Source: Massilia kyonggiensis
GTDB taxonomy: Bacteria > Pseudomonadota > Gammaproteobacteria > Burkholderiales > Burkholderiaceae_D
Direction: 5' to 3'
Assembly (NCBI RefSeq): GCF_024756235.1
Contig: NZ_JANUGY010000005.1
Location: forward strand, 372,001-436,000
Length of the DNA stretch: 64,000 bases
Both the position numbers and the translations under genes were made by a program. Shown in pieces: positions 51,613 through 60,000 of this stretch. Under the pieces are notes generated by a model. That model was not told where the DNA came from. It searched no databases and saw nothing but the letters and a program-made list of their open reading frames with translations. Positions within the stretch are counted from its first letter, which is position 1. The number at the start of each line of letters is the position of its first letter.

Positions 51613-52563
51613 ATGCAAGACACCGTACTGAAACCCCTCATCGAGCAACGCGCCGATCCTTACATCTACAAGCACACGGACGGCTATTACTATTTCACGG
51701 CATCGGTCCCGCAATACGACCGCATCGAACTGCGCCGCGCGAAGACCATCGCGGAACTGGCCGATGCGCCCACCGTCGACGCGTGGGTCAAGCCGGACAC
51801 GGGCCCTTACAGCGAACTGATCTGGGCCCCGGAGCTGCACTTCAACATGGGTGCGTGGTACGTCTATTTCGCCGCCGCGCCGAGCCGCGAGATCAAGTAC
51901 AAGCTGTTCCAGCACCGCATGTACGCGATCCGCAACACGAACGCGAATCCGCTCGAAGGCACGTGGGAATTCATGGGCCAGGTCGACACGGGCATCGACA
52001 CGTTCTGCCTGGACGCGACCACGTTCAACCACAACGGCGTGCTGTACTACCTGTGGGCGCAGAAGGACAACGAGATCGAAGGCAATTCGAACCTGTACAT
52101 CGCGAAGATGAAGACGCCGTGGCAGATCGAAGGCAAGCCGGTGTTGCTGTCGAAGCCGGAACACGATTGGGAAATCCGCGGGTTCTGGGTCAACGAAGGC
52201 CCGTCCGTCCTGCGCCGCAACGGCAAGATTTTTATTTCGTATTCGGCCAGCGCCACCGACGAGAATTACGCGATGGGCCTGCTGTGGGCCGACGAGAATG
52301 CGGACCTGCTCGATCCGGCCGTATGGACAAAGTCGCGCGAGCCCGTGTTCCGTACATGCTACGATCACGGCATCTACGGACCCGGCCACAACAGCTTTAC
52401 CTATGCTGAAGATGGCGACACCGTCATGCTCGTCTATCATGCGCGCACTTATACGGAAATCGTCGGCGATCCGTTGTGGAACCCGGACCGCCATACCTTC
52501 GTCAAACCGCTGCGTTGGGACGAGAACGGCATGCCGGTATTCGGGCGGCCATCTACCCTCTGA
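51613..52563 (+). CDS. Cytoplasmic GH43 arabinofuranosidase
   Basis: 316 residues with no signal peptide. The GH43 catalytic acids are at Asp15 (RADPYIYK), Asp134 (FCLDATTF, pKa modulator) and Glu195 (VNEGPSVL). Length and wording fit the subfamily of intracellular alpha-L-arabinofuranosidases that trim imported arabino-oligosaccharides. It lies 21 bp after the GPH transporter and 12 bp before the epimerase. The exact GH43 subfamily is not determined. Confidence 0.9.
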   Translation: MQDTVLKPLIEQRADPYIYKHTDGYYYFTASVPQYDRIELRRAKTIAELADAPTVDAWVKPDTGPYSELIWAPELHFNMGAWYVYFAAAPSREIKYKLFQHRMYAIRNTNANPLEGTWEFMGQVDTGIDTFCLDATTFNHNGVLYYLWAQKDNEIEGNSNLYIAKMKTPWQIEGKPVLLSKPEHDWEIRGFWVNEGPSVLRRNGKIFISYSASATDENYAMGLLWADENADLLDPAVWTKSREPVFRTCYDHGIYGPGHNSFTYAEDGDTVMLVYHARTYTEIVGDPLWNPDRHTFVKPLRWDENGMPVFGRPSTL

Positions 52564-52575
52564 GGATATAACAAC

Positions 52576-53634
52576 GTGCAAAACGGAATTACCCAGGCGC
52601 CGTTCGGGACCTTGCCCGACGGCCGGCAAGTCACCCAGTACACGCTCAAGAACAATAACGGCATGGTTGTCAGGGTGCTGGACTTCGGGGGCATCATCAC
52701 CGAGATCCACGTCCCGGACCGCGACGGCGTCTTTGCCGACGTCGCGCTCGGCTTCGAGACGCTGGAGCCCTACATCAAGGACAGCCCGTATTTCGGCGCC
52801 CTGATCGGCCGCTACGGCAACCGCATCGGCAAGGGCCGCTTCACGCTCGACGGCAAGCAATACCAGCTGACGACCAACAACGGCAACAACCACCTGCACG
52901 GCGGCGATCCGGGCTACGACAAGGTGTTGTGGACGGCCGCCGTCGAAGGCGACGGCCTCGTCCTGCGTTATCACAGCCCGGACGGCGAGCAGGGCTATCC
53001 CGGCAACCTCGACGCCACCGCCACGTATGTGCTGACCGACGACAACGAGATCGTCGTGCGCTTCCACGCCGTGACCGACCAGCCGACGCCCGTCAACCTG
53101 ACCCAGCACAGCTATTTCAACCTGGCCGGGGCGGGGCAGGGCGACATCCTGGCTCACGAGATCACGATCGACGCCGACAAGTTCGTGCCCATCGACGCGG
53201 AATCGATCCCGTTCGGCGAACTGGCCCCCGTGACGGGCACGCCGTTCGACTTCCGCAAGCCGCGCGCGATCGGCGAGCGCATCGCGCAACCGGACAAGCA
53301 GCTGCGCCACGGCACCGGCTACGACCATTGCTGGGTGCTGAACAGGCGCCTCGGCGAACAGGGCCTGAAGCGTGCCGTCCACGTGTGCGAACCGACGACG
53401 GGCCGCGTGCTGGAACTGTTTACGCAGGAACCGGGCGTGCAGTTCTACAGCGGTAACTTCCTCGACGGCTCGCTGACCGGCAAGGGCCATCCGTGGATTT
53501 TCCGCAGCGGCTTCTGCATCGAGCCGGAGCACTACCCGGACTCGCCCAACCAGCCGGCGTACCCGAACACGATCCTGCGGCCGGGCGAAGTCTACGAAAC
53601 GGAATCGCGCTTCCGCTTCTCGGTGGCGCACTAA
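52576..53634 (+). CDS. galM: Aldose 1-epimerase (mutarotase)
   Basis: 352 residues from GTG 52576 (RBS GAGGATA). The family motifs are GALIGRYGNRIGKGRF, NGNNHLHGG (substrate-binding His), NLTQHSYFNL (catalytic His) and GFCIEPEHYPDSPNQP (catalytic Glu region PxxYPDS-like). It interconverts alpha and beta anomers, here supplying the anomer used by the sugar 1-dehydrogenase. Cytoplasmic. Confidence 0.93.
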   Translation: MQNGITQAPFGTLPDGRQVTQYTLKNNNGMVVRVLDFGGIITEIHVPDRDGVFADVALGFETLEPYIKDSPYFGALIGRYGNRIGKGRFTLDGKQYQLTTNNGNNHLHGGDPGYDKVLWTAAVEGDGLVLRYHSPDGEQGYPGNLDATATYVLTDDNEIVVRFHAVTDQPTPVNLTQHSYFNLAGAGQGDILAHEITIDADKFVPIDAESIPFGELAPVTGTPFDFRKPRAIGERIAQPDKQLRHGTGYDHCWVLNRRLGEQGLKRAVHVCEPTTGRVLELFTQEPGVQFYSGNFLDGSLTGKGHPWIFRSGFCIEPEHYPDSPNQPAYPNTILRPGEVYETESRFRFSVAH

Positions 53635-53649
53635 TCAGGAGAGCACTGC

Positions 53650-54537
53650 ATGATGGAACTGGTGGTGGATGGCCGGAATATACTCGGCGAGGGCATCGTC
53701 TGGGACGACAAGGGCGCACGCCTGTTCTGGACCGACATCGAAGGCAGCGAACTGTGGTCGCACGCCCCCGCGACGGGTGCGCTGCAGCGCTGGCCGCTGC
53801 CCGAGCGCCTGTGCTCGCTGGCGCTGACGCATGACGACGGCCGCCTGCTGCTGGGACTCGCCTCCGGCCTGGCGTTCTTCGACCTGGCCAGCGGAGAACT
53901 CGACCGCATCTGCGACGTCGAGGCGCACCTGCCCACCACCCGGCTGAACGATGGCCGCACGGACCGCCAGGGCCGCTTCGTCTTCGGCGTGTTCAACCAG
54001 GCCGAGAACCCGAAGGAGGCCATCGGCGGCTTCTACCGGCTCAATCACGACCTGACGCTGGAGCGCCTGCCGCTGGGCGATGTCGCCATCGCCAACAGCA
54101 TCTGCTTCAGCCCGGACGGCCGCACCATGTATTACGCGGATTCCGGCACGCGCGAGATCCGTTGCTGCGACTACGATCCGGAGTCGGGCGCGATTGCCAA
54201 CCTGCGCGAATTCGCGGCGGCCGACGCGGCGCCGGGCGATCCGGACGGGTCGACGATCGATGCCGAGGGCTATCTGTGGAGCACGCGCTGGGGCGCGGGG
54301 CAGGTCGTGCGCTTTGCACCGGACGGCAGCGTCGACCGCGTATTGACCTTGCCGGCACCGCAACCGACCTGTCCGGCGTTCGGCGGTCCGGACCTGGATG
54401 TGTTGTATGTCACTTCCGCAACAGTCGGCCTGCGCGCCGGCCAGCTTGCGGATGCACCAAAATCGGGCGGCGTTTTTGCTAAAAAGGTAACAATCAAGGG
54501 CTTGGCAGAGGTCAAATTCGCTGGCCGGCGCCGATAG
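53650..54537 (+). CDS. SMP-30/gluconolactonase-family sugar lactonase
   Basis: 295 residues, a six-bladed beta-propeller of the SGL family. Metal ligands are expected at the Glu in NILGEGIVWD (about residue 14), an Asn in IANSICFSPDG and Asp in PDGSTIDAEGYLW. In this context it is the L-arabinolactonase that opens L-arabino-gamma-lactone to L-arabinonate. Starts at 53650 or 53653 are both possible (ATGATG; RBS AGGAGAG at 53638-53644). Confidence 0.9.
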   Translation: MMELVVDGRNILGEGIVWDDKGARLFWTDIEGSELWSHAPATGALQRWPLPERLCSLALTHDDGRLLLGLASGLAFFDLASGELDRICDVEAHLPTTRLNDGRTDRQGRFVFGVFNQAENPKEAIGGFYRLNHDLTLERLPLGDVAIANSICFSPDGRTMYYADSGTREIRCCDYDPESGAIANLREFAAADAAPGDPDGSTIDAEGYLWSTRWGAGQVVRFAPDGSVDRVLTLPAPQPTCPAFGGPDLDVLYVTSATVGLRAGQLADAPKSGGVFAKKVTIKGLAEVKFAGRRR

Positions 54538-54556
54538 CGGTAACAGCGATGCCGAT

Positions 54557-54589
54557 AACGATATCGATTGCTGCTAAAAATTGATTGGA
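54557..54589 (+). promoter_or_regulatory. Composite element shared by two arabinan-locus promoters (copy 2)
   Basis: AACGATATCGA (54557-54567), 8-bp spacer, AAAAATTGATTGGA (54576-54589): identical blocks and identical spacing to 47383-47415. TTGGAA (54585-54590) and TAGACT (54609-54614), 18 bp apart, are possible -35 and -10 boxes. It gives the dehydratase gene its own promoter within the locus. Confidence 0.65.
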
Positions 54590-54678
54590 AAGTTATCTTA
54601 TCGGCCTTTAGACTTTCTCCATCGCTGAGCTGGACGACGACAAAGGGTCGCTCAGATTACAAAAACGACGGAGGAAGA

Positions 54679-56421
54679 ATGTCCGAGACAAAAAAGAAGC
54701 CCACCCTGCGGTCCGCAGCGTGGTTCGGTACCCAGGACAAGAACGGCTTCATGTACCGGAGCTGGATGAAGAACCAGGGTATCCCCGATCATGAATTCCA
54801 GGGCAAGCCGATCATCGGCATCTGCAACACCTGGTCCGAACTGACCCCCTGCAACGCCCACTTCCGCAAGCTGGCCGAGCACGTCAAGCGCGGCATCCTG
54901 GAAGCGGGCGGCTTCCCGGTCGAATTCCCCGTCTTCTCGAACGGCGAATCGAACCTGCGCCCGACCGCCATGCTGACCCGTAACCTGGCCAGCATGGACG
55001 TCGAAGAATCCATTCGCGGCAACCCGATGGACGGCGTCGTCCTGCTGGTCGGCTGCGACAAGACCACGCCCGCGCTGCTGATGGGCGCCGCGAGCGTCGA
55101 CATTCCGGCCATCGTCGTCACCGGCGGCCCGATGCTGAACGGTAAGCTGAACGGCAAGGACATCGGCTCCGGCACCGCCGTCTGGCAACTGCACGAGCAG
55201 GCCAAGGGCGGCCAGATCTCGATGCACGATTTCCTCGCCGCCGAAGCCGGCCACTCGCGCTCGGCCGGTACCTGCAACACGATGGGCACCGCCTCGACGA
55301 TGGCCTGCATGGCCGAGTCGCTGGGCGTCTCGCTGCCGCACAACGCCGCGATCCCCGCCGTCGACGCGCGCCGCTACGTGCTGGCGCACATGTCCGGCAT
55401 CCGCATCGTCGAGATGGTCAACGAAGACCTGAAACTGTCGAAGATCCTCAAGCGCGAGAACTTCGAGAACGCGATCCGCACGAACGCCGCGATCGGCGGC
55501 TCGACCAACGCCGTGATCCACCTGAAAGCCATCGCCGGCCGCATCGGCGTGCCGCTGGAGCTGGAAGACTGGACCGCCATCGGCAAGGGCACCCCGACCA
55601 TCGTCGACCTGCTGCCGTCCGGCCGCTACCTGATGGAAGAGTTCTATTACGCCGGCGGCCTGCCGGGCGTGCTGCGCCGTCTGGGCGAAAGCAACCTGCT
55701 GCCGCACAAGGACGCGCTGACCGTGAACGGCAAGACGATCTGGGAAAACGTCCAGGACGCGCCGATCTACAACGACGAAGTGATCCGCAAGATCGACAAC
55801 CCGCTGATCGACGACGGTGGCATCTGCATCCTGCGCGGCAACCTGGCCCCGCGCGGCGCCGTGCTGAAGCCGTCGGCCGCATCGCCGCACCTGATGAAGC
55901 ACCGCGGCAAGGCCGTCGTGTTCGAAGACTTCGACCACTACAAGGCGCGCATCGTCGATCCGGACCTGGATGTCGACGAGAACTCGATCCTCGTGATGAA
56001 GAACTGCGGTCCGAAGGGCTACCCGGGCATGGCCGAAGTGGGCAATATGGGCCTGCCGCCGAAACTGCTGGCGAAGGGCATCACCGACATGGTCCGCATC
56101 TCGGACGCGCGCATGAGCGGCACCGCCTACGGCACCGTCGTGCTGCACGTGGCGCCGGAAGCGATGGCCGGCGGCCCGCTGGGCATCGTCAAGGACGGCG
56201 ATTTCATCGAACTCGATTGCAAGGCCGGCCGCCTGCACCTGGACGTGCCGGAAGACGAGATCAAGACCCGTCTCGCCGACCGCGCCGAGAACCAGAAGGA
56301 AGCGCCGCGCACCGGTTACGCGGGCCTGTACCTGGATCACGTGCTGCAGGCGGACGAGGGTTGCGACTTCGACTTCCTCGTCGGCTGCCGCGGTTCGGCC
56401 GTGCCCAAGCATTCCCATTGA
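54679..56421 (+). CDS. L-arabinonate-type dehydratase (IlvD/Edd family)
   Basis: 580 residues. The [2Fe-2S] ligands expected for pentonate dehydratases are Cys58 (SELTPCN), Cys126 (VGCDKTTP) and Cys199 (GTCNTMG); a Mg-binding and catalytic region follows (SGTAYG). These positions match those known for L-arabinonate dehydratase. It converts L-arabinonate to 2-dehydro-3-deoxy-L-arabinonate; D-xylonate or D-fuconate are alternative substrates in the family. ATG 54679 follows GGAGGAAGA. Confidence 0.9.
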   Translation: MSETKKKPTLRSAAWFGTQDKNGFMYRSWMKNQGIPDHEFQGKPIIGICNTWSELTPCNAHFRKLAEHVKRGILEAGGFPVEFPVFSNGESNLRPTAMLTRNLASMDVEESIRGNPMDGVVLLVGCDKTTPALLMGAASVDIPAIVVTGGPMLNGKLNGKDIGSGTAVWQLHEQAKGGQISMHDFLAAEAGHSRSAGTCNTMGTASTMACMAESLGVSLPHNAAIPAVDARRYVLAHMSGIRIVEMVNEDLKLSKILKRENFENAIRTNAAIGGSTNAVIHLKAIAGRIGVPLELEDWTAIGKGTPTIVDLLPSGRYLMEEFYYAGGLPGVLRRLGESNLLPHKDALTVNGKTIWENVQDAPIYNDEVIRKIDNPLIDDGGICILRGNLAPRGAVLKPSAASPHLMKHRGKAVVFEDFDHYKARIVDPDLDVDENSILVMKNCGPKGYPGMAEVGNMGLPPKLLAKGITDMVRISDARMSGTAYGTVVLHVAPEAMAGGPLGIVKDGDFIELDCKAGRLHLDVPEDEIKTRLADRAENQKEAPRTGYAGLYLDHVLQADEGCDFDFLVGCRGSAVPKHSH

Positions 56422-56433
56422 TTGATTGACGTC

Positions 56434-56466
56434 GGACGCGTGAACGGTTTTGCCGTTCCCGCGTCC
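56434..56466 (+). terminator. Intercistronic hairpin 2 (dehydratase / AraD1-like)
   Basis: GGACGCG-t-GAACGG pairs with CCGTTC-c-CGCGTCC around a TTTTG loop: 13 base pairs with one mismatch. It starts 12 bp after the dehydratase stop, followed by TGTTCATTC. A partial terminator or RNA-stability element is likely. Confidence 0.55.
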
Positions 56467-56493
56467 TGTTCATTCTGAACGAACGGATTCCAC

Positions 56494-57486
56494 ATGCTGC
56501 TCATCCAATACAAAACCGCCGCCGGCGACCGCCGCGTCGGCATCCTGAACGGTGACACCGTCACCGCCATCACCGGCTACGCCACCACGCTGGAACTGGC
56601 CAAGGCCGCCATCGCGCAGGGCAAGAGCCTCGCCGCGCTGGCCGACGCATCCGCCACCGGCGACAAAGACTCCTACGAAGCGATCGCACAGGCAGGCCGC
56701 GTGCTGGCCCCGATCGACCACCCGGACGCGGCGCACACCTACGTCACCGGCACGGGCCTGACGCACCTGGGCAGCGCCGACGCGCGCGACGCCATGCACA
56801 AGAAGATCGGCGGCGACGTCGAATCGCTGTCCGACTCCATGAAGATGTTCCGCATGGGCGTCGAAGGCGGCAAGCCGGAAGCGGGCAAGGCCGGCGTGCA
56901 GCCGGAATGGTTTTATAAAGGCGACGGCTCGATCGTGCGCGCCAGCGGCCAGGACATGGAAATGCCGGACTTCTCGCTGGACGGCGGTGAAGAGCCGGAG
57001 ATCGCCGGCCTGTACGTGATCGGCGACGACGGCCAGCCGTACCGCGTCGGTTTCGCGATCGGCAACGAGTTCTCCGACCACGTGACGGAGCGCCAGAACT
57101 ACCTGTACCTCGCACACTCCAAGCTGCGCAACTGCGGCGTCGGCCCGGCGCTGCTGGTCGGCGAACTGCCGGCCCACGTGGAAGGCGTGTCGCGCATCCG
57201 CGCCGCCGACGGTACCGTGCGCTGGGAAAAGGCGTTCGTGTCGGGTGAGCAGAACATGTCGCACACGATCGGCAACCTGGAATACCACCACTTCAAGTAC
57301 GGCCTGTTCAACCGTCCGGGCGACGTGCACATCCACTTCTTCGGCACCGCGACCCTGAGCTTCGCCGACAACATCAGCGTGCAGGCCGGCGAGACCTTCG
57401 AAGTCGAATCGCCGCAGTTCGGCCCCGCGCTGCGCAACAAGCTCGCCGTCCAGTCCACCCAATTTGCTAAAGTAAAAACGTTATGA
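56494..57486 (+). CDS. AraD1/GguC-type fumarylacetoacetase-fold enzyme
   Basis: 330 residues, FAH superfamily. The metal-ligand region GNEFSDHVTERQNYLYLAHSKLRNCGVGP and HIHFFGTATLSFADN are characteristic of the AraD1/GguC branch found next to pentonate dehydratases. Position in the pathway predicts dehydration of 2-dehydro-3-deoxy-L-arabinonate to 2,5-dioxopentanoate (alpha-ketoglutarate semialdehyde), the step performed in other organisms by a DapA-family enzyme. This role is inferred from gene context and family annotation. The stop overlaps the dehydrogenase start (ATGA). Confidence 0.8.
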   Translation: MLLIQYKTAAGDRRVGILNGDTVTAITGYATTLELAKAAIAQGKSLAALADASATGDKDSYEAIAQAGRVLAPIDHPDAAHTYVTGTGLTHLGSADARDAMHKKIGGDVESLSDSMKMFRMGVEGGKPEAGKAGVQPEWFYKGDGSIVRASGQDMEMPDFSLDGGEEPEIAGLYVIGDDGQPYRVGFAIGNEFSDHVTERQNYLYLAHSKLRNCGVGPALLVGELPAHVEGVSRIRAADGTVRWEKAFVSGEQNMSHTIGNLEYHHFKYGLFNRPGDVHIHFFGTATLSFADNISVQAGETFEVESPQFGPALRNKLAVQSTQFAKVKTL

Positions 57487-59063
57487 CCATCGCACAAATC
57501 ACCGGCGAAGCCCTCATCGGCGGCGTCGCCCGGCGCGGCGCCGGCGGCTCGTTCAAAGCCTGGAACCCGGGCGCGCGCACGCACATCGAACCCGCATTCA
57601 ACATGGTCGACATCGCCCAGATCGACGAGGCCTGCAGCCTCGCCGGCAAGGCGTTCGACATCTTCCGCAACACGACCGACGACGAGCGCGCCGCGTTCCT
57701 CGACACCGTCGCCGAGCAGATCATGGCCCTGGGCGATGCACTGGTCGAGCGCGCGATGCTCGAGACCGGCCTGCCGCGCGGCCGCATCGAGGGCGAGCGT
57801 GCCCGTACCTGCAACCAGCTGAAACTTTTCGGCACGCTGCTGCGCGAAGGTTCGTGGCAGGATCCGCGCATCGATCCGGCCCTGCCGCAGCGCACGCCGC
57901 CGCGTCCGGACCTGCGCAGCCGCCTGATCGGCGTCGGCCCCGTCGCCGTGTTCGCCGCATCGAACTTCCCGCTCGCATTCTCCGTCGCCGGCGGCGACAC
58001 GGCATCCGCCTTCGCGGCCGGCTGCCCGGTCGTCCTGAAGGCCCACTCGGCCCACCCGGGTACGTCGGAACTGGTGGCGCGCGCCGTCGTGAAAGCCGTC
58101 GAACTGTGCGGCCTGCCGGCCGGCACGTTCGCACTGCTGACCGGTACGGGCAACGGCATCGGCCAGGCGCTCGTCGCGCATCCGGCCATCCAGGCCGTCG
58201 GCTTCACGGGTTCGCGTTCGGGCGGCACCGCCCTGATGGCCGTCGCCGCGGGCCGCCAGCAGCCGATCCCGGTCTATGCCGAGATGAGCAGCATTAACCC
58301 GGTGTTCCTGCTGCCGCAGGCGCTGGAGCAGCACGCCGAGCGCATCGGCCGCGAATTCGCCGCATCGCTCACGCTGGGCGTCGGCCAGTTCTGCACCAAC
58401 CCCGGCCTCGTGCTGGCGATCGACGGTCCGGGCCTGTCGACGTTCTGCGCCGCCGCCACGGCCGCGCTGAACGACACGCAGCCGGCCACGATGCTGTCGG
58501 CCGGTATCGCGTCGAGCTTCCGCCGCGGCGTCGCCGCGCTGGGTAGCAACGAAGCCGTGACCACGCTGCTGCGCCTGGATCACGAAGACAACCAGGGCCA
58601 CGCCGCGCTGTTCCGCGTGGAAGGCGACGCCTTCCTGGCCCGCAAGGAGCTGCACGAAGAAGTGTTCGGCCCGGCCTCGCTGCTGGTGGTCTGCAAGGAC
58701 GTCGAGCAGATGCGCGCCATCGTCGAGCACCTGGAAGGCCAGCTGACGGCCGCGATCCACCTGGAAGAAGGCGACATCGCGGCTGCGCAGGTCCTGCTGC
58801 CGACGCTGGAGCGCAAGGTCGGCCGCATCCTGGCCAACGGCTTCGGCACCGGCGTGGAAGTGACGCACGCGATGGTGCACGGCGGTCCGTTCCCGGCCAC
58901 GGCCGACGGCCGCAGCACCTCGGTGGGCACGGGCGCGATCTTCCGCTTCCTGCGCCCCGTGGCGTACCAGAACCTGCCGCAGGCACTGCTGCCGGCGGTG
59001 CTGCGCGACGAGAACCCGCGCGGCATCTGGCGCCGCCGCGATGGCGCGCTGGGCAAGGAATAA
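57483..59063 (+). CDS. Alpha-ketoglutarate semialdehyde dehydrogenase (2,5-dioxovalerate dehydrogenase)
   Basis: 526 residues, ALDH superfamily. Catalytic Cys304 lies in GVGQFCTNPGL and the general base Glu267 in YAEMSSINP; the coenzyme motif GFTGSRSGG is at about 240-248. The N-terminal wording and length fit the 2,5-dioxovalerate dehydrogenase group, which oxidises alpha-ketoglutarate semialdehyde to 2-oxoglutarate with NAD(P)+. It is translationally coupled (ATGA) to the AraD1-like gene that makes its substrate. Confidence 0.92.
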   Translation: MTIAQITGEALIGGVARRGAGGSFKAWNPGARTHIEPAFNMVDIAQIDEACSLAGKAFDIFRNTTDDERAAFLDTVAEQIMALGDALVERAMLETGLPRGRIEGERARTCNQLKLFGTLLREGSWQDPRIDPALPQRTPPRPDLRSRLIGVGPVAVFAASNFPLAFSVAGGDTASAFAAGCPVVLKAHSAHPGTSELVARAVVKAVELCGLPAGTFALLTGTGNGIGQALVAHPAIQAVGFTGSRSGGTALMAVAAGRQQPIPVYAEMSSINPVFLLPQALEQHAERIGREFAASLTLGVGQFCTNPGLVLAIDGPGLSTFCAAATAALNDTQPATMLSAGIASSFRRGVAALGSNEAVTTLLRLDHEDNQGHAALFRVEGDAFLARKELHEEVFGPASLLVVCKDVEQMRAIVEHLEGQLTAAIHLEEGDIAAAQVLLPTLERKVGRILANGFGTGVEVTHAMVHGGPFPATADGRSTSVGTGAIFRFLRPVAYQNLPQALLPAVLRDENPRGIWRRRDGALGKE

Positions 59064-59070
59064 GTATCAT

Positions 59071-59097
59071 GCGGCGCCGGGTTTTTCCCGGCGCCGC
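59071..59097 (+). terminator. Intercistronic hairpin 3 (ALDH / SDR)
   Basis: GCGGCGCCGGG-TTTTT-CCCGGCGCCGC: a perfect 11-bp GC stem with a five-T loop, 7 bp after the dehydrogenase stop. There is no U-tract after it. Exonuclease protection or factor-dependent termination is more likely than intrinsic termination. Confidence 0.6.
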
Positions 59098-59123
59098 CTA
59101 CAATAAGATTGAAGGAGACGACG

Positions 59124-59891
59124 ATGGGTACTTTAGCCAAGTACGGTAGCCTGGAAGGCAAACGGGTATTCGTGACGGGCGGCGGCAGCGGGATCGGTGA
59201 AGCGATCGTCGCCGCGTTGGTGGAGCAGGGCGCGCTGGTCGGCTTTGTCGACATCATGCGCGACGCCAGCGAGGCGCTGGTGGCGCGTCTGGCGGCCGCG
59301 GGCCACGAGGCACCGATCTACCGCTACTGCGACATCACCGACATCCCGAGCCTGCAGGCCGTAATGGCCGAGATGGCGGCCAAGCTGGGCGACTTCGACG
59401 TCGTCGTCAACAACGCCGCCAACGACCAGCGCCACCAGATCGGCGACGTCTCGGTCGAATACTGGGACGAGCGCATCGCCATCAACCAGCGTCCGATGTT
59501 CTTCACGGTGCAGGCCGCGCTGGAAGGCATGAAGCGCCGCGGCGGCGGCTCCGTCATCAACTTCAGTTCGATGTCGTGGCACGCCAAGAACCCGAACTAC
59601 CCGATCTACGCGACGACGAAGGCCTCCGTCATCGGCCTGACGCGCTGCCTGGCGCGCGACCTCGGCAAATTCAACATCCGCGTCAACACCGTGACGCCGG
59701 GCTGGGTGATGACCCAGCGCCAGATCGACCTGTGGCTGGACGAGGCGGGCGAGGCCGAGATCGCGCGCTCGCAATGCCTGCCGGGCAAGCTGATGCCAGA
59801 AGATATCGCCGCGATGGTGCTCTTCCTGTCCGCCGACGACAGCAAGATGTGCACGGGGCAGGAATTCATCGTCGACGCCGGCTGGGTGTGA
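59124..59891 (+). CDS. SDR sugar 1-dehydrogenase (probable L-arabinose dehydrogenase)
   Basis: 255 residues, classical short-chain dehydrogenase: cofactor motif TGGGSGIG (18-25), NNAAN (96-100), catalytic Ser149 and Tyr162-x3-Lys166. It resembles the SDR pentose 1-dehydrogenases of the Weimberg-type pathways. In this locus it should oxidise L-arabinose at C1 to the lactone, the only first-step enzyme visible. D-xylose is an alternative substrate. ATG 59124 follows GAAGGAG; TTG 59109 upstream is less likely. Confidence 0.85.
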   Translation: MGTLAKYGSLEGKRVFVTGGGSGIGEAIVAALVEQGALVGFVDIMRDASEALVARLAAAGHEAPIYRYCDITDIPSLQAVMAEMAAKLGDFDVVVNNAANDQRHQIGDVSVEYWDERIAINQRPMFFTVQAALEGMKRRGGGSVINFSSMSWHAKNPNYPIYATTKASVIGLTRCLARDLGKFNIRVNTVTPGWVMTQRQIDLWLDEAGEAEIARSQCLPGKLMPEDIAAMVLFLSADDSKMCTGQEFIVDAGWV

Positions 59892-59927
59892 CCGGGACGC
59901 TCGTCCTTTCCCCACCAATGCCAAACA

Positions 59928-59956
59928 CCGTCAGTCCCGCAGTGCGGGACTGACGG
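59928..59956 (+). terminator. Intercistronic hairpin 4 (SDR / GH51)
   Basis: CCGTCAGTCCCGC-AGT-GCGGGACTGACGG: a perfect 13-bp stem with a 3-nt loop, 36 bp after the SDR stop and 44 bp before the GH51 start. It is followed by ATTCTGCAC with no long U-tract. It separates the metabolic genes from the secreted hydrolases. Confidence 0.6.
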
Positions 59957-60000
59957 ATTCTGCACTTCACTAAAACACAACCACCCTAAACGGAGACCAC

